From Brasenia schreberi (Eukaryota; Streptophyta; Magnoliopsida; Nymphaeales; Cabombaceae), in assembly GCA_036023115.1 (NCBI GenBank), contig JAYKKT010000061.1, positions 15,874,501 through 15,938,500 on the forward strand: 64,000 bases of DNA, given 5' to 3'. Numbering within the stretch: the stretch's first letter is position 1; every line of letters begins with the position of its first letter. The notes under the pieces are model-generated. The model was not told the DNA's origin. It saw nothing but the letters and a program-made list of their open reading frames with translations, and ran no database searches. Of the stretch, positions 50,105 through 64,000 are shown in pieces. A program made the position numbers and the translations under genes.

Positions 50105-51550
50105 TAAGCACCCTATTTTTTTTCTAAATAAACCATCGTAAATTTGAAATCTCATGATTTGAAAATTTTCTCAGAATTTTGATAATTTCCCAAGCATCAA
50201 TTTTCAAAAGAAAATATTTTGAAAGTCACAACCCTGAATTTGTAAAATGATTTAAAAACTTGATATTCAAAATTTTAAAAAGAAAAATTGGAGATTCATC
50301 CATAGATGGATCAAGCCCTCAATCAGAAGGAGGCGAACTCCCCTGAAAAAGGATAAGGAAAGAACCAAAAAGGCAAGAGTATCCAGATCAGGCAAGGAGT
50401 GAAGTTCAATTCAGGGCCAAGCTAAGTGTGATTTAATCCAATTCCAAAACAAGTTAGATCTCAATCGAATTCAAAGCAGGACTCAAGGCCAAACAAGGCC
50501 CCACTCAAAGCAAGGTTCGATCAAATTCCAAGACAAGCAAAACTTGATCTAATTCAAGTCAAAATTGAAGTTCAAGTCGAGTAACTTCACCAACCTAGCC
50601 CAAGGGAGCATGTGACCAAGACACGACTAAGGATGTGCTCAGACAAAGATGGCTTAAAACCAAGTAATTCAACCAAGGCATCTGGTCTAGGGCTACAAAT
50701 TAAAGTCAAGTTGATCAATACTTAATCAAGCAAGATGATGGGTTGATCCAAGCCATAGACTGCACCTAAGACCAAACCATGCCTAGGCAGCTCACGCCCT
50801 AGCCGAGTCAAGCAAAGAGGGATGGGCTCGGGTGCACCGTCACATGAGAGGTACCTAGGGCTGCACCAAACACACATGGCCAAAGGGAGACCACTCTCTA
50901 GCCCCACATGCACCCTTGTGCAACCAAGAGACCAAAATTTTCTATTGGATCAAATCCAATTTGGGCTATACATTGAAATTTCAAAGCTCCAACCCATGGA
51001 AGGGTCTAGAGCTCCCCATTGAAATCTATAAAAAGGGGCCTTGGGGGGTTGGCTTTGGGGATAAAAATCAAGAGGAAATTCTAGAAAATAAAGAGAGAAA
51101 TAAAGAGAGATAGAGAAAGGGAGAGAAAGAGAGAGGCTCATCCCAAAGAGGAGGTGTCGCCCAACATCTGCCAGCCATCTTCAAGCCCCCAAGCTTCCGA
51201 CTAAGGTTGATTTCTTCCTCTTTTCCTTTCTTTTCTTTAAGTCTTTCAATTCCATTCAGTTGGGTTGTAATTATTCTTACATTTATTCTTGCATTTCCTT
51301 GCTTTTATAGGAGTATCCATAACTGAGTGCTCTTTTGTGTTTGTAGAGGTTATTTCGACAACAACTGGGATAGACAAAGGCAAAATCTTGAGAACCCATT
51401 CATGTTTCTTGAATCCTTATCTATATTTTCCCTTTAAAATGAGGCTGTGAGTTATGTGGCATGCCCTACATCATGTTTCTTGTCCAACGGGTTCAAGTAG
51501 TTGTTATTTGAATTCCATGTTACTTTTAATGACAACACATTTTTTGACAC
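50105..51550 (+). mobile_element. LTR-like sequence 4
   Basis: It starts TGTAAGCACCC after a polypurine tract and has a TATA box (CTATAAAAAGGGG, about 51027-51040). Its last part (about 51285-51550: CATTTCCTTGCTTTTATAGG, GAGTGCTCTTTTGTGTT, CACGTTTCTT-type and TTTGACA words) matches about 57030-57300, the far side of remnant E3. So either one LTR is shared by neighbouring elements, or two LTRs abut here. Exact boundaries are uncertain. Confidence 0.6.
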
Positions 51551-54050
51551 GCCTCATGGGACCTCAAGGTTCTTGTTGGAATGACTCAATTTTTCCAAAC
51601 TCGATTCGGGTTAGTGTATCCAATGGCATCACCTAGTGCTGATATGGATTAGACGTTACCTTCACCGGTTCAAAGCTTGAGGGTGCTAGGCCCGAAGACT
51701 CATTGGGTCAAGTTCCTTTCTCTCTTTCGATGTGGTAAACATCATTTGCTTAAAGCACCTAATCAAACAACAAAGTGGCTTTTAATGCCGATCGATCGTC
51801 AATTTGTTGTAAGGATAGTTTGGAGACCTCCAAGGGCCATTATTTTGTCAAATAGTAAAAGTTATGCCCATTATGATCATGAATCAACTAGCCACCATTT
51901 GAGAATACAAAATAATAGCTCAAAGGAAGAAGCATGTTGTCGATGCGACTGCTCAGGTTTATAATATGGTTGACTTTTGGTACTCATATAGGAAGTCATA
52001 CTATTCTCAAGTTTTCTATAGCCCAAGGACCAAGTTTACAATATGGATGAGTTAGTATTTCCTAGAGGCCACCCAAGTCGATGACCTAGGATACCGATGT
52101 CAACTCCATCCTTCTCAATCGCTTTTGGCATGGGGCAACTATATGTAATCTCAATGGGAGTCTAGGTTCTGATCAATATGCTTGGGGCACATAGCACATG
52201 CCTCAACCTGTGGTGCCACCATTCACACCCAATTTCATGGTAAGTTAGATAAGTGTAGGGTTCCCTCCACCTTCGCAATCCATGGGGTATAGTCTACAGG
52301 TACAACCACAATATCTCACATAACAAGCTGAGGCACATCCACCATCAGTATACCCAATTCATTTGCCAAAGCCAACATACAACATCAGATTTTAGACAAC
52401 CATATGCCAAATCAGACTCTATAGATCAAGATGCTCCTTTCATCGATCTCATTCACAACACATTTAAAATCGAGTTCTAAGCACCAAATGTTGAAGTTGA
52501 CCATAAGTCATACTCCAAGTCCTCTCTCAAGAGGCTTGAAGGCAAAGTTTACAACCTTTATGGAGTATGACAATAAATATCCGGCGAGCATTTGGCTTGG
52601 TTCACCCTTAAGCATTGAGAGTTTGGTGACAATAGGTTGCATAAACTCTAGCTCTTTGTGTTCTCTAATAAACCCTATATATATATGTATAGTATGTGAC
52701 ATTGAAGGTTAGATGGATACAAACATGTGAGGAGATGCAAAAATCGTTTATCAATTGCTAGAACAATACTCACTCACGATCTACTTCCAAAGACTTAATA
52801 AACCTCTAATAGAAGGCTGGATAAATTGTTGAAGTCTAGATGTAGTTCACCAAGACCCAATATATGGACTTAGTATGAAACTATTTGCGTTAGAGACCAA
52901 GAAGGGGTTGACACATTATTTTTGCCCTATCCTCATCTAGTTAGCAAATTGAGGGATTGAGGTGGAACACATCTTGAGTACCCCGACACACTGTTTAGAA
53001 AGTGCAAAGGAATGAAAAGCACCCAACGTTAGGCTCTAAACTCTTGCATAGAGGATATGATGTATGAGACAATTGAAGAGTTCAGTTCAACCAAAATTAT
53101 GATAACCAAATTGACTTAGGGACCACCATACATTTGCAATATTTTTTGACCTAAAAAAGAGAAGTCGTATCGACAACCATCTTTTGTTTGTCAATACGAT
53201 TGTTTGCAATGTTTGCCAATACAACTAATTTTCAACTGCTCAAGCTCCAACTAACCAAAATTATGGTGCTAAGCTCCTCCTCTTCAGGTTGTTGAGGTGC
53301 TAGTGTAGGTGGAATTACTACTTTAGATATCTAAAAAAGAGATCGAGCCCCAATGCGAGGTTGCATGATCAAACCCAGATCAATCCAAGAGTGAATCAAC
53401 CATCTCAATACTCAAATGCCAAAACTTGATGGAGGGCCCTAAACTATGTTTAATTAGATGATGATTTATACAAGTGAAGCCATCAGGGCCTGCTACTGAA
53501 GCGTTTGAAGACCAATAATGATTGAGGTTCATGAAGAGATTTGTGTGGCTAACCATTTGGTACTTACAATGAAATTATTGATATATCAACATGGATACTA
53601 ATGGCCAAGATTGCATTGATTACATTAAAGGTTGCTAACATTGCTATTGTTTTGGGCCTGTTTGAAGTCACTGTGGGTGGATAAGCATGAAAACTCATAT
53701 GTTTGCGACTAGATAATTACTTGAATAGTTATGATGAAACTTGATTTGGTTGATGGGGGTCGTTTGATGCTTTAGATAATCTATTGGCTAACAAACAAAA
53801 AATCACCTGAGTATACAATAAACATGTTTGACTAGAGCAATTTCGAGAAGACCTAGTATAGAAAACCATCTTAGGGATAGCCAAGAAAGACTCCACAATT
53901 TGGGAAATGGTCTCTCAGTTAGGATGGACCCTATACTGTATCGAACGAACTACCATGAGGAGCTTACAAGTTAGTAGGAATAAAGTGAAAAGAACATGCA
54001 AGGAACATAAATGGTATTTGAAGAAATACTTTGGTTTGTGAGGGACAATT
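51551..54050 (+). pseudogene. Gypsy remnant E3: weak gag, integrase zinc finger and tail
   Basis: Around 52540-52720 the translation has YPASIWLGSPLSIESL, loosely like a gag core. At 53525-53640 it has EVHEEICVANHLVLTMKLLI and YQHGY-WPRLH, matching an integrase H2C2 region (usual GYYWP). At about 53925-54040 it has DGPYTVSNELP, GAYKLVGIK and HARNINGI, matching the integrase C-terminal tail. The RT and integrase core are missing. Strongly decayed throughout. Confidence 0.55.
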
Positions 54051-56500
54051 TAGAGAATGAAGAATCAAAGAAATAAAAATTGTGGGATGATAACAGGTCA
54101 ATCATCTAGTTTGAAGAAAAAGCCATATTGAAAGTAGAGAGAGCTCCCCATTGATCCAGGTCATCGTGGACAATAGCCATTTGACACTCCTTGTACTCCT
54201 CGAGGGTCTCATGGACTCAAGATGACATCAATGTTTCTTCGAGTACAAGGATGCTCGAGTTAGATGCCAAGTATGTTTCTTCAAAGACCTTCAGTCTTCA
54301 TAACTCCTTTTCATAAGTAGAAGTGGCCATCATTAACTTTTTGTAACATGATGCCAAACACTAATTAAGAGCTATAAGTTAGCTTGTCACCTAAACAACT
54401 TCTTGAGATAAAGTAAGGAAGTGACACCCTAGGATACCAATTTGATTATGAATCGCTTGACATCGGTCTACACCTTCATGCAGGTTGGTGGTGTGAAGTT
54501 GACACCTACTGAGATATACCCTAGTTTAGCTTTTTGTTGTGCAAGGCAGTCCAATCTTTATCAGATGCCTTTCAACAAAAGTTGGAAATTAATGATCTTC
54601 TGCAAGTCTAAGCAAACCTGTTGATCTAGAAGGGGTACATCAAGATTATTGGCCAGTTTATAAAGAGAAGAAGGCTTACCCACTCTTAAGGACCCTTGTT
54701 AAGCACATTCTTAACAAATTTGATGTCAACATTAATCCCAAGGGGAGATCATGACACAACTTTGTTAATGATTACAACATCATCATCGACCAGAGTGGCT
54801 ACCATAGTTGTGTTGATTATGCTTGGTACAATATCATTGACTTGACCTATTGGAAGCATGTGAGTAGTGGTCGACTATGGTAGAGAGCTGTCAAGAGCCT
54901 CAGGTCGAGACAACGGTTCAAAGACAACGACTAGCATGTGAGCCCTCTTAACTTCTTGAGACGTAGGGACATGAATGATGGGGTTTTTATCGTGAGCTTG
55001 AGTTTTCTCTCAAGAGAATCTCACCGCAGGATCCTCCAAAATTCTCCTCCATGATAACCACCTACCGAAGATTCGTGCTTAGACAAGGTATAAGACAAAG
55101 AAAGGAGAATGACCAATGCACAGAGAGAAAGCACCCACTTGGGAGGTCTCTTGGATAGTAGAATTTTACCCTAAGCATCCTCACCATCAGGTTTGAGAAC
55201 ATGGACCTATAGAGAAAGCAATAAAAGGTATCAACCAAGATATGAAGAATAACAAAGAAGGCTTTACGCAACATTAAGGCTGGGAATGCCAATACGTGGA
55301 TACTTTCTTGATGGTATGTTTGGCTCGGCCAACTGAAACATGGCACTAGGCTCGGCAGGTGTCGAGCTATTGAAGGCCTATACGAAATCCTCTTACTCTT
55401 TATCAAAGATGACAAATATGGTTGAAGGCCACTACTCATATTAAATAGTGACTCTTGTATTGAGTGAGAAACCACTATAGAGAAACCTCTCTACCAACTG
55501 TAGATTGACTTTGGTCACTTTGGTTATTGTAGAAGTCAAAACGGCCATACTTCCTAATAGTACCTTGACTGGGTAAATGGGATCAAGAATTCCTTAGATG
55601 AGCTCGAACTAACGAGCCAAGTACTAAAGTAGGAGCTTTTGACGATCGTTCGGTTGGTAGAGAAATAGGATGCTCCAACCCCATTAGTAAATTTAAAGAG
55701 TTGAGAAATCATTGTCACTCTACTAATGATATACAATTGAGGTTAAACAGTTTCTTTGACATATATTGAGTCACGAAATCATCATGACTCAACAGACTCA
55801 CGACAAAATTATTATCAAGTTTTGGGTGGAGTAGTTTGCTAAGACAAATCAATAATGTCCTAGTCTGCGAGCAAAGTCTCAATAAAACACCCCAAAAAAA
55901 TTCTATTGTTTGAGGTCAATGATACGACCCATGTTATTGAGAGTATGTAATCTCAGAAAATACAAAGATATCCAATATTACAAGGTATTATTCATCCATC
56001 AACAATATCAGTACCTCAATATCTATGGTTGAAATCATCCAAAGCAAGGTGTAGGACGAGTTTAGGAGTGTCAAAGTCCTTATCAACTAAAGAAATAGGA
56101 TTAATATCATTGATCACTCAAATATCCCAAACCGTTAGGGATATCATTCCGAAAGGAAATTGAGAGCAATTATGCTAAGAAACCTAGAAAGCAAGGAAAG
56201 CATAGAGGAGGCGTGCATCAAATTGAATGGGTAAACAAGCTAGCATCATTGATATCCCATCCTATCCAAAGGTGACACTTTTGTTTTCGGATCCGGTCCA
56301 CTCAATTGATATATAGTTGATTAATCACAAGCCAAAAATGAATAAAGTTAGAGCATTGAGACATCACAAAATCATTGTGAGTCAATAGAAAAATTTCAAG
56401 ATGAAAATCAATGAGGTCAACTACTCATACATCAGCAGGAGAGAGAACAAAGTTTGAATCAGAAGTCATAGGGCAGAAAGGTGAAGAAAGTTTTGTTTTT
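54051..56500. other. Probable 3' non-coding part of remnant E3
   Basis: No recognisable domain in either strand. It lies between the E3 integrase tail and the LTR-like sequence near 57 kb, so it is probably retroelement-derived. A minus-strand open frame at 55062-55475 has no motif I recognise and is most likely fortuitous. Confidence 0.35.
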
Positions 56501-57310
56501 CCTAAGATTGTGCAGGAGAGATTGTGCAGGAGAATAAAAAGGTGAAAGAAAAGAAGGGAGCTCAGTCTTTATAACTACCAAATGATTTCAGGTTGCAAAA
56601 TCCCAGAAATCATGTAGGACAACATTTTCGACGTATAATCGATATGAGTATGACTCACATCCTTGATGATTGTGAATATGAATTCATAGGAGTGCATGCA
56701 TTAGACGCCAAAAAATGAATATGATTACGTGGTAGATACTGAAAGGTCCTAAGAAGAGAGGAGACGTGTGGCAAAAACTTCAAGGAACCCCAACAGACAA
56801 AACAAGAAGCTCGAGCCTATGACAAACTAATCCCGACGTATGGAGCAGTTAACGCGTCCCACATGATATGATGGTCAAAAGAAAGTAACAACCAAGAATT
56901 AAAAGTTATTGGGAGTCATGTCTAAGAAAGACGGACTTATTCTTTGCCCACTAAATGGAGGCCTATAAGTAGTGACTGTAACAAGAGATCAAGGATCGAT
57001 CACAATAAATGAGTTCTTATTTTTTTTTTGTATTTCCTTTGTTTTTTAGGAGTAGATATAACTTAGTGTTCTTGACTCATATATGAGCACACCAAATGCT
57101 CTTTCGTGTTCATATGGGTGTTTCCAATGGCAATCAAGATATTCTCCCAAACCCATTTCCATTGCTTGATGTCTTATCCGTATTTCCTCTTGAGAACGAG
57201 TGTTAGAGTTCTCTCGCATATTCCGCGTCACGTTTCTTATCGAGTGGGTTCCAATAGCTGCTATTCAAATTACGTTATTACTTTTGACACAACAATATGT
57301 AATGATGCAA
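56501..57310 (+). mobile_element. LTR-like sequence 5, probable 3' LTR of E3
   Basis: About 57030-57300 (TTTTTTAGGAGTAGATATAAC, GCTCTTTCGTGTTCATAT, GTCACGTTTCTTATCGAGTG) is collinear with 51295-51550. A TATA-like CCTATAAGTAGTG is at about 56970. The left edge is a guess. Confidence 0.5.
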
Positions 57311-57498
57311 CTATCAATTACGTGAAATTTTATTTAAGACGAGGGTTCTCCAATATCCAAATAAACAAGGACCTTAACTGGACAATAAAAAAGACAACGA
57401 AGAACAAAGAACGAAGGCAACGTCTAGACAAACAGATAACAAGACCCTTAACACATGTCTAACACAAATTTGACGGTACAGAAACAATCACAATCTTC

Positions 57499-59155
<1,657 letters not shown>

Positions 59156-59215
59156 TATGAGTGTTATTGAACAGATGCTCCGATATGTTGGCGAGGAGTG
59201 AAGGGCTGTGCGCTG

Positions 59216-59223
59216 TATTTATA
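59216..59223 (-). promoter_or_regulatory. TATA box of the peroxidase gene
   Basis: TATAAATA on the minus strand, about 60 nt upstream of the ATG at 59155. This places transcription start about 30 nt before the ATG and gives a short 5' UTR. Confidence 0.7.
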
Positions 59224-60469
59224 ATATCCAGGTTTATTACACATAATGCATGTTTGACTTGATCGATGAGGGCCTCAACGATTTCTACCAAATACAGATG
59301 ACTTTCCTGCCATCTGAACGTAGGAAAGGAAAGGAAAGGATACCAGCTTCTAACTTTTTATTGCATATTTTTTTCTTTTTCTTTTCCTCCTAGGACATGC
59401 GATGGTTGTCAAGAATGACAATATCTGACTCGTTTTATGTATGCTCAGAGACAAATAAGAATGCTGAACCACTTGAAAAAATCATTTCTTGCCATTGTTT
59501 AAATTATATGTTTTCTTCTTTTAAAATATGGATCAAATGTACATACAAGTGGATGGAGCTAGTGCTCAATTGTTAATCAAGCTTGATTTTATACGGTACC
59601 TACAGTTTTTTACAGACGAACTGCAAACTAAAGATTGGTTGCCATGTAATCGATCAACAAGTAACGAATTGGAGGTGATGGGTTCTGTTCGGAGTTTTGC
59701 ACCCGGTGGCCTGTGTACAAACATGATATTGAGCAAGGTATTTATTGCTCGGTAACGAAAAGAAAAACACCGACTGGTTTGTTTAAATAGATGGTACTGC
59801 AGTTAGTATGCTATTTTAACAGTTATTGAGGAAAATTAATTACCTTTCATTCTAAAAGCAATTATAGACTTTGGTCAAAAGACTTAATGTATCTCCATAT
59901 CTCTGTAATTCCCTTATCATTTGTCCGTCCTGAAAAATAGGAAAAGCAAACCTTTTCCTCATGTAGTACAGGCACGAGCTTGAAGAATTCTAAGAAAAAT
60001 TTGGTATGAAGCAGTATAACAGCTTATGATGAAGGTGACGATGGTATGAAGCAGTATAACATAACATTTTATTGTTATTAATGGTCATTCAAGCGGAGCG
60101 TTGGAACATGATCAAGGGTAACATCCGTGCTTCTATTGTTTATAATTTTCTCAAGAAAAACGTCTTTGAATCCATATTCACCCTTGATGGAGTTCAAGCT
60201 CGATGTTTGTCCAAACAAAACTAGATTATAACTTAATATGAGAAAGACGCAACTCATTTATTTTGTCCTGAATAATTTGAAAGTATTAAGAAATTAAAAA
60301 GCATATGTAGGTGTTTGCAGGTCTGATAAATTAGAATGCCCCCTGCTAGGAACTTACGCGGAGATCTGGTTAGCTTCATCCAGGCTGTCCTTGAGACTCG
60401 AAGCAGTAACAAAATGATTTCAATGGCTTTTTGATTTTATATGGCGTCTTTTGTACGCCTAAAAATGCT

Positions 60470-60471
<2 letters not shown>
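59224..60471. other. Upstream region of the peroxidase and intergenic DNA
   Basis: No gene supported. A 19-bp phrase GGTATGAAGCAGTATAACA occurs twice about 40 bp apart (about 60003 and 60042). Confidence 0.4.

Positions 60472-60542
<71 letters not shown>
60472..60542. repeat. (TA)n microsatellite
   Basis: About 35 uninterrupted TA units. Confidence 0.97.
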
Positions 60543-60547
<5 letters not shown>

Positions 60548-61591
60548 GTATGTATACACTTTGGCTAAAATGATCAAAGTTGCAGATGGGAAGCGATGGA
60601 GAAATCCACCAAGGTTCATCCACTGACTGTTTCAATGTTGGGCTGATTTCTACATAATTTTTTTGTCAGAAAATACCTCTAATTTGGTCGCCCCCAACCA
60701 GTTTGCCTTTCAAGAAAATAGGTGAAACATTAGAAGCACATCAACATATAATAATTCACAAAATCAGCCGTCTGAGAGTTCCTGCTGTACCTAATGTGTA
60801 AAATATATACAAACTATGTTTCCTTTATCAGTCAAACGGTAGAAAGAGAACAAACTTTCACTTTATCTTAAAGACCAGTTACTCTAGACTATCATATAAA
60901 AAATAGGCTGTAACTGCAACTAATCAAAAAGCACAGTAGTGCGATTACGATAACTAAAAGTAATCAGCCATCATCAACGTGCACTAGTTTATGAAAACGA
61001 CTTTGGACTTTTCTTTTAGTTGGTGTTGAGGGTTTCTACTGTACCGACAGTCACAAATGACGATTAGACTTGTGTCCGCCAATATTGTAAACGCAAGTTT
61101 GACAAATGGATCAGACAAGGTTCCATGAATTTTTCTGCAGAAGCTACTGTGAGAACGCTAGCTTGCATATGAAAATTCAAGATACCAAAACAAGTTGCTT
61201 GATTCCGCGTTTTCTAGATAGGAAAAATTTAAGGAACTGAAAGAGGCAAACGGCATCAGAAAAACAGACACACATAAATTGGGAGCCAAAAGGCACTAGA
61301 AAAACAAACACACATATATTTTGGGAGTGGTTGGACTCTTATTCATGGTACACCATCTTTACGAATAGAGAAGTAGTTCACGTTCAAAAACCAAAAAAAT
61401 AGAATTACTTTTGAATAAGAATAAAATACATTATCGCGTTTTGCTTTTTGAATGCAACCTCCTCATCTTTCGATTCATATGGTTTCAATAGCCTTTGATG
61501 GATGATTAGGTTGACATTAATATCATTTCACATCGAGGGATCATCTATCAAGATCAATCAGACTGTGTGTGGATGAAGAAGTATGTCCACT

Positions 61592-61636
<45 letters not shown>

Positions 61637-62027
61637 GAGACTGTTCCAATCAATTTTTGTGATGTAAAATTGCATTATGTTAAAGAAAATTCTAATGACA
61701 CGATGGTCTCCAATTTCGGCTTTTCTCAGTAAACGCAACATCAACTGGGACCTTATGGAATGAACAGATGAAGGGGGCGAAAAAATAACGTGGAGAGTGA
61801 CCAGAACCTGATCCGTGTTTAGGCTCACAAAAGCTTTTCTTTTTTCAAATGAAGCTACTGATCGATTATTGTTGCAAGACCCAAAATATATGCAGAGTAG
61901 AGCTTGTTTGTCAAATCTTATATTTTACTAACATCCATCTTAGTTCTTGATTAAGATCTGCAAATTTAAAGAACCAGAAGATATTATTTTCTAGGCTAGG
62001 ATTCGGGTTTTGCTTCTATGTTTTGGC
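60543..62027. other. Intergenic DNA
   Basis: No gene supported. A CA/TA microsatellite lies at about 61597-61636. A roughly 45-bp diverged direct repeat (GGCATCAGAAAAACAGACAC / GGCACTAGAAAAACAAACAC) lies at about 61252-61330. Confidence 0.4.
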
Positions 62028-62322
62028 TAGACATGGCCAGTTCGGAACTGGTCTGGCTGTTTGAACTGGAACCAAACTAGAAATCGTTGGGAACAGAAGC
62101 CATCGGTTCCGGTTCTCCTTAGTTTGTGTTATGTTTCACGTATTTCAAAAACCATGGAACCAGTGGTTTCAAACCCTTATTTATTATATATATAATATTT
62201 TAAACAATTATATATACAAGTTGGTTGTTAATTTAATTGTAGACTATTGTCTTTGTTGAAATACGTTGGAGGAACAACCCACGCGGTTACGGTTCCGGTT
62301 TACCCGGATCCGGACATGTCTA
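62028..62322. mobile_element. Small hAT-like MITE (295 bp)
   Basis: It starts TAGACATGGCCAGTTCGG and ends CCGGATCCGGACATGTCTA, giving imperfect inverted termini. Flanks are GTTTTGGC (62020-62027) and GTTTTGAC (62323-62330), a 7/8 match to an 8-bp duplication. The interior is rich in GGAACCGG-type words. Same family as 5729-5967. Confidence 0.75.
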
Positions 62323-62949
62323 GTTTTGACAATATATGGTATGGAACATTGTCTCATGTCAATTAATCTATTTAACTTAGTTTCATCGGCTTATTTGTTA
62401 CTGTAGAAACGAAAAATTCCCACTTCTGGTTCTTAGGCCTGAAGTGAACCTTTTCGTGTGTCTAAGTCGTTTTTAACAAAAGGGCGTGCCAGTTAGCTTG
62501 CTTAAGCTAGCGAAGTAAGTTTTTTTAAATCTGACTCTATTGGGGCGACTGTGAGCAAGTGAGCTCTTTTCGTCGCAAACCTTCTTGCACCGATGCGCAA
62601 GGGTTAGTCTGTACGCTTGGCAAAGTCTTTAAAATCAAACCTCTTTGAAAAAATACCCGAAGTGTTTGGGCTTTGTTTGTATGATTGCAAGTTTTATTAC
62701 ACGTGGGATTTGCACGTGCCTATGTGTTTCTTTTTATGCTTTTTAGGGCCAACTAGGTGTATGCACAAGTGACCTAAGTTGGGCGATTTTTGCACGGGAG
62801 TGTGGGGTTTGCTTTGATGCAATATGTGTCCTAACTCATGGTATGGAGAATATGCAATGCAAACTCACATAACTCCAAAGAGAAAACCCGAATTGAAAGA
62901 CAATGCGGAAGGGAAATGACTTAATGTAAATTGCAAACGGAAAATTGCA
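62323..62949. other. Intergenic DNA
   Basis: No gene supported. The wording (long GT-rich phrases) is continuous with the repeat that follows and may belong to one larger element. Confidence 0.35.
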
Positions 62950-63620
62950 AAAGGGAAATATGGTTATATCTTAAGAGCGGAAAGGCTCAATTGTGCAAGT
63001 GTGTGTCGTGTATATATAGAAAGACTACGCACACAACTGAACCTTAAAACCCAAATCTTAAAGACATAGCCGAAGGGAAATACTTATAATATATATGGGC
63101 CCAAAGGTCGCCAACGTGTGTGTGGGTGTTGTGTGTATATGTAAAGACAACTCACACGACTTGTAATGAAAACCTAAATATAATTGCAATATGGCCTTTA
63201 CTAAGGTCTTGGGATTAAGAGCGAAAGCACAATGTGTATGAGTGTGGAATTGAAAGACCACGCACACAACTTGAATTAAAACCCAAATGAAATTGCAATA
63301 TGGCCCTTACTAGGGTCTTGGGAGTAAGAGCGAAAGCTCAATGTGTGTGAGTGTGGAAATTGAAAGACCACGCACACAACTTGAATTAAAACACCCAAAC
63401 GAAATTACAATATGGCCCTTACTAGGGTTTTGGGAGTAAGAGCGAAAGCTCAATGTGTGTGAGTGTGGAAATTGAAAGACCACGCACACAACTTGAATTA
63501 AAACACCCAAACGAAATTGCAATATGGCCCTTACTAGGGTCTTGGGAATAAGAGCGAAAGCTCAATGTGTGTGAGTGTGGAAATTGAAAGACCACGTACA
63601 CAACTTGAATTAAAACCCAC
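62950..63620. repeat. Tandem repeat with a 109-112 bp unit
   Basis: The phrase ATGGCCCTTACTAGGGTCTT recurs with starts at about 63191, 63300, 63412 and 63524 (spacing 109, 112, 112). Each unit also contains AAGAGCGAAAGCTCAATGTG and GACCACGCACACAACTTGAA. More diverged units extend left to about 62950. The last three copies are nearly identical, so the array expanded recently. Confidence 0.9.
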
Positions 63621-63637
63621 GCAGCTTAATATATATA

Positions 63638-63735
63638 AGTATAACTATATCTTAGGGGTTGGTTAGGCCCGGCTGTGTGCCAAAATAGTATAACTATATC
63701 TTAGGGGTTGGTTAGGCCCGACTGTGTGCCAAAAT
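63638..63735. repeat. 49-bp direct tandem duplication
   Basis: AGTATAACTATATCTTAGGG at 63638 is repeated at 63687, with the following GTTGGTTAGGCCCG(G/A)CTGTG. Two copies, about one mismatch. Confidence 0.92.
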
Positions 63736-64000
63736 TGTGTGCAGCTAAGAGCGGAATGGCTCAAGTACACGTGTGTGTTGATGTGCCAAACCACATTATT
63801 ACAATCGGGAGGAGACAACGCTCCATTATTACAATCCCGTATCAAATTTAATTAAATGTAAGCAAGTTCATAATAAGGACCGAGTTAGGCACTTACGTGT
63901 AGCTGGTTCGTGCTCCACTTGCTTGGCTTTGACCTAGTGAGTCGCCTTGGACAGCCGAAGGGGAGCTCCTTAGATGTGGATTGGCGGCAGGTAGGGTGCT
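63736..64000. other. Right edge of the window
   Basis: No gene supported. It includes further GT-rich text like the tandem array. Its GC content rises in the last 120 bp, but the window ends before any feature can be judged. Confidence 0.3.

Noticed and set aside
55062..55475. 137-residue minus-strand frame in remnant E3
   Set aside because: No motif, no start context and no homologue recognised. It is antisense to retroelement-derived DNA.
59528..59755. 75-residue plus-strand frame beyond the peroxidase
   Set aside because: No recognisable family, no promoter or splice support; ordinary length for chance.

Overview
The window looks like nuclear DNA of a flowering plant. It has plant-type multi-exon genes with short GT-AG introns, long AT and GA microsatellites, large AT-rich intergenic stretches, and old plant transposons: Ty3/gypsy, RTE LINE, MULE and hAT. 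I cannot place the species from sequence alone.

Three host genes are well supported, all on the minus strand. (1) An atypical E2F repressor of the DEL/E2F-like family at 968-5049; I could chain twelve exons in frame, giving 430 residues. (2) An intronless nuclear gene for a mitochondrial large-subunit ribosomal protein (mL54, also called L37) at 30931-31335. (3) A secreted class III peroxidase at 57499-59155 with four exons and 319 residues. They have no evident functional link.

Layout: 1-5.1 kb is the E2F gene. 5.1-9 kb holds a small hAT-like MITE and a decayed MULE transposase. 9.2-13 kb is a decayed chromodomain-type Ty3/gypsy element. 13-21 kb is mostly non-coding, with AT/ATG repeats and the 3' half of an RTE LINE (19.26-20.56 kb). 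21.3-26.05 kb is a decayed hAT transposase (BED finger, DUF659, hATC), and beside or inside it sits a 1.1 kb non-autonomous hAT element with a perfect 8-bp target duplication. A sister copy lies at 27.99-29.23 kb. 30.9-31.3 kb is mL54. 33-57.3 kb is a pile of broken Ty3/gypsy copies with recognisable gag, protease, G-patch-like, RT, RNase H and integrase pieces. 57.5-59.2 kb is the peroxidase. 59.2-64 kb is non-coding, with a long TA repeat, a second small MITE and a 112-bp tandem repeat.

I found no CRISPR array, prokaryote-type operon, tRNA, rRNA or clearly new gene system. The most informative observations are a tandemly duplicated in-frame exon in the E2F gene, a peroxidase intron that is about 80% CT repeat with a branch-point-like CTAAC at its edge, four small hAT-type elements whose target duplications can be read directly, and the mosaic of gypsy copies with reused modules.
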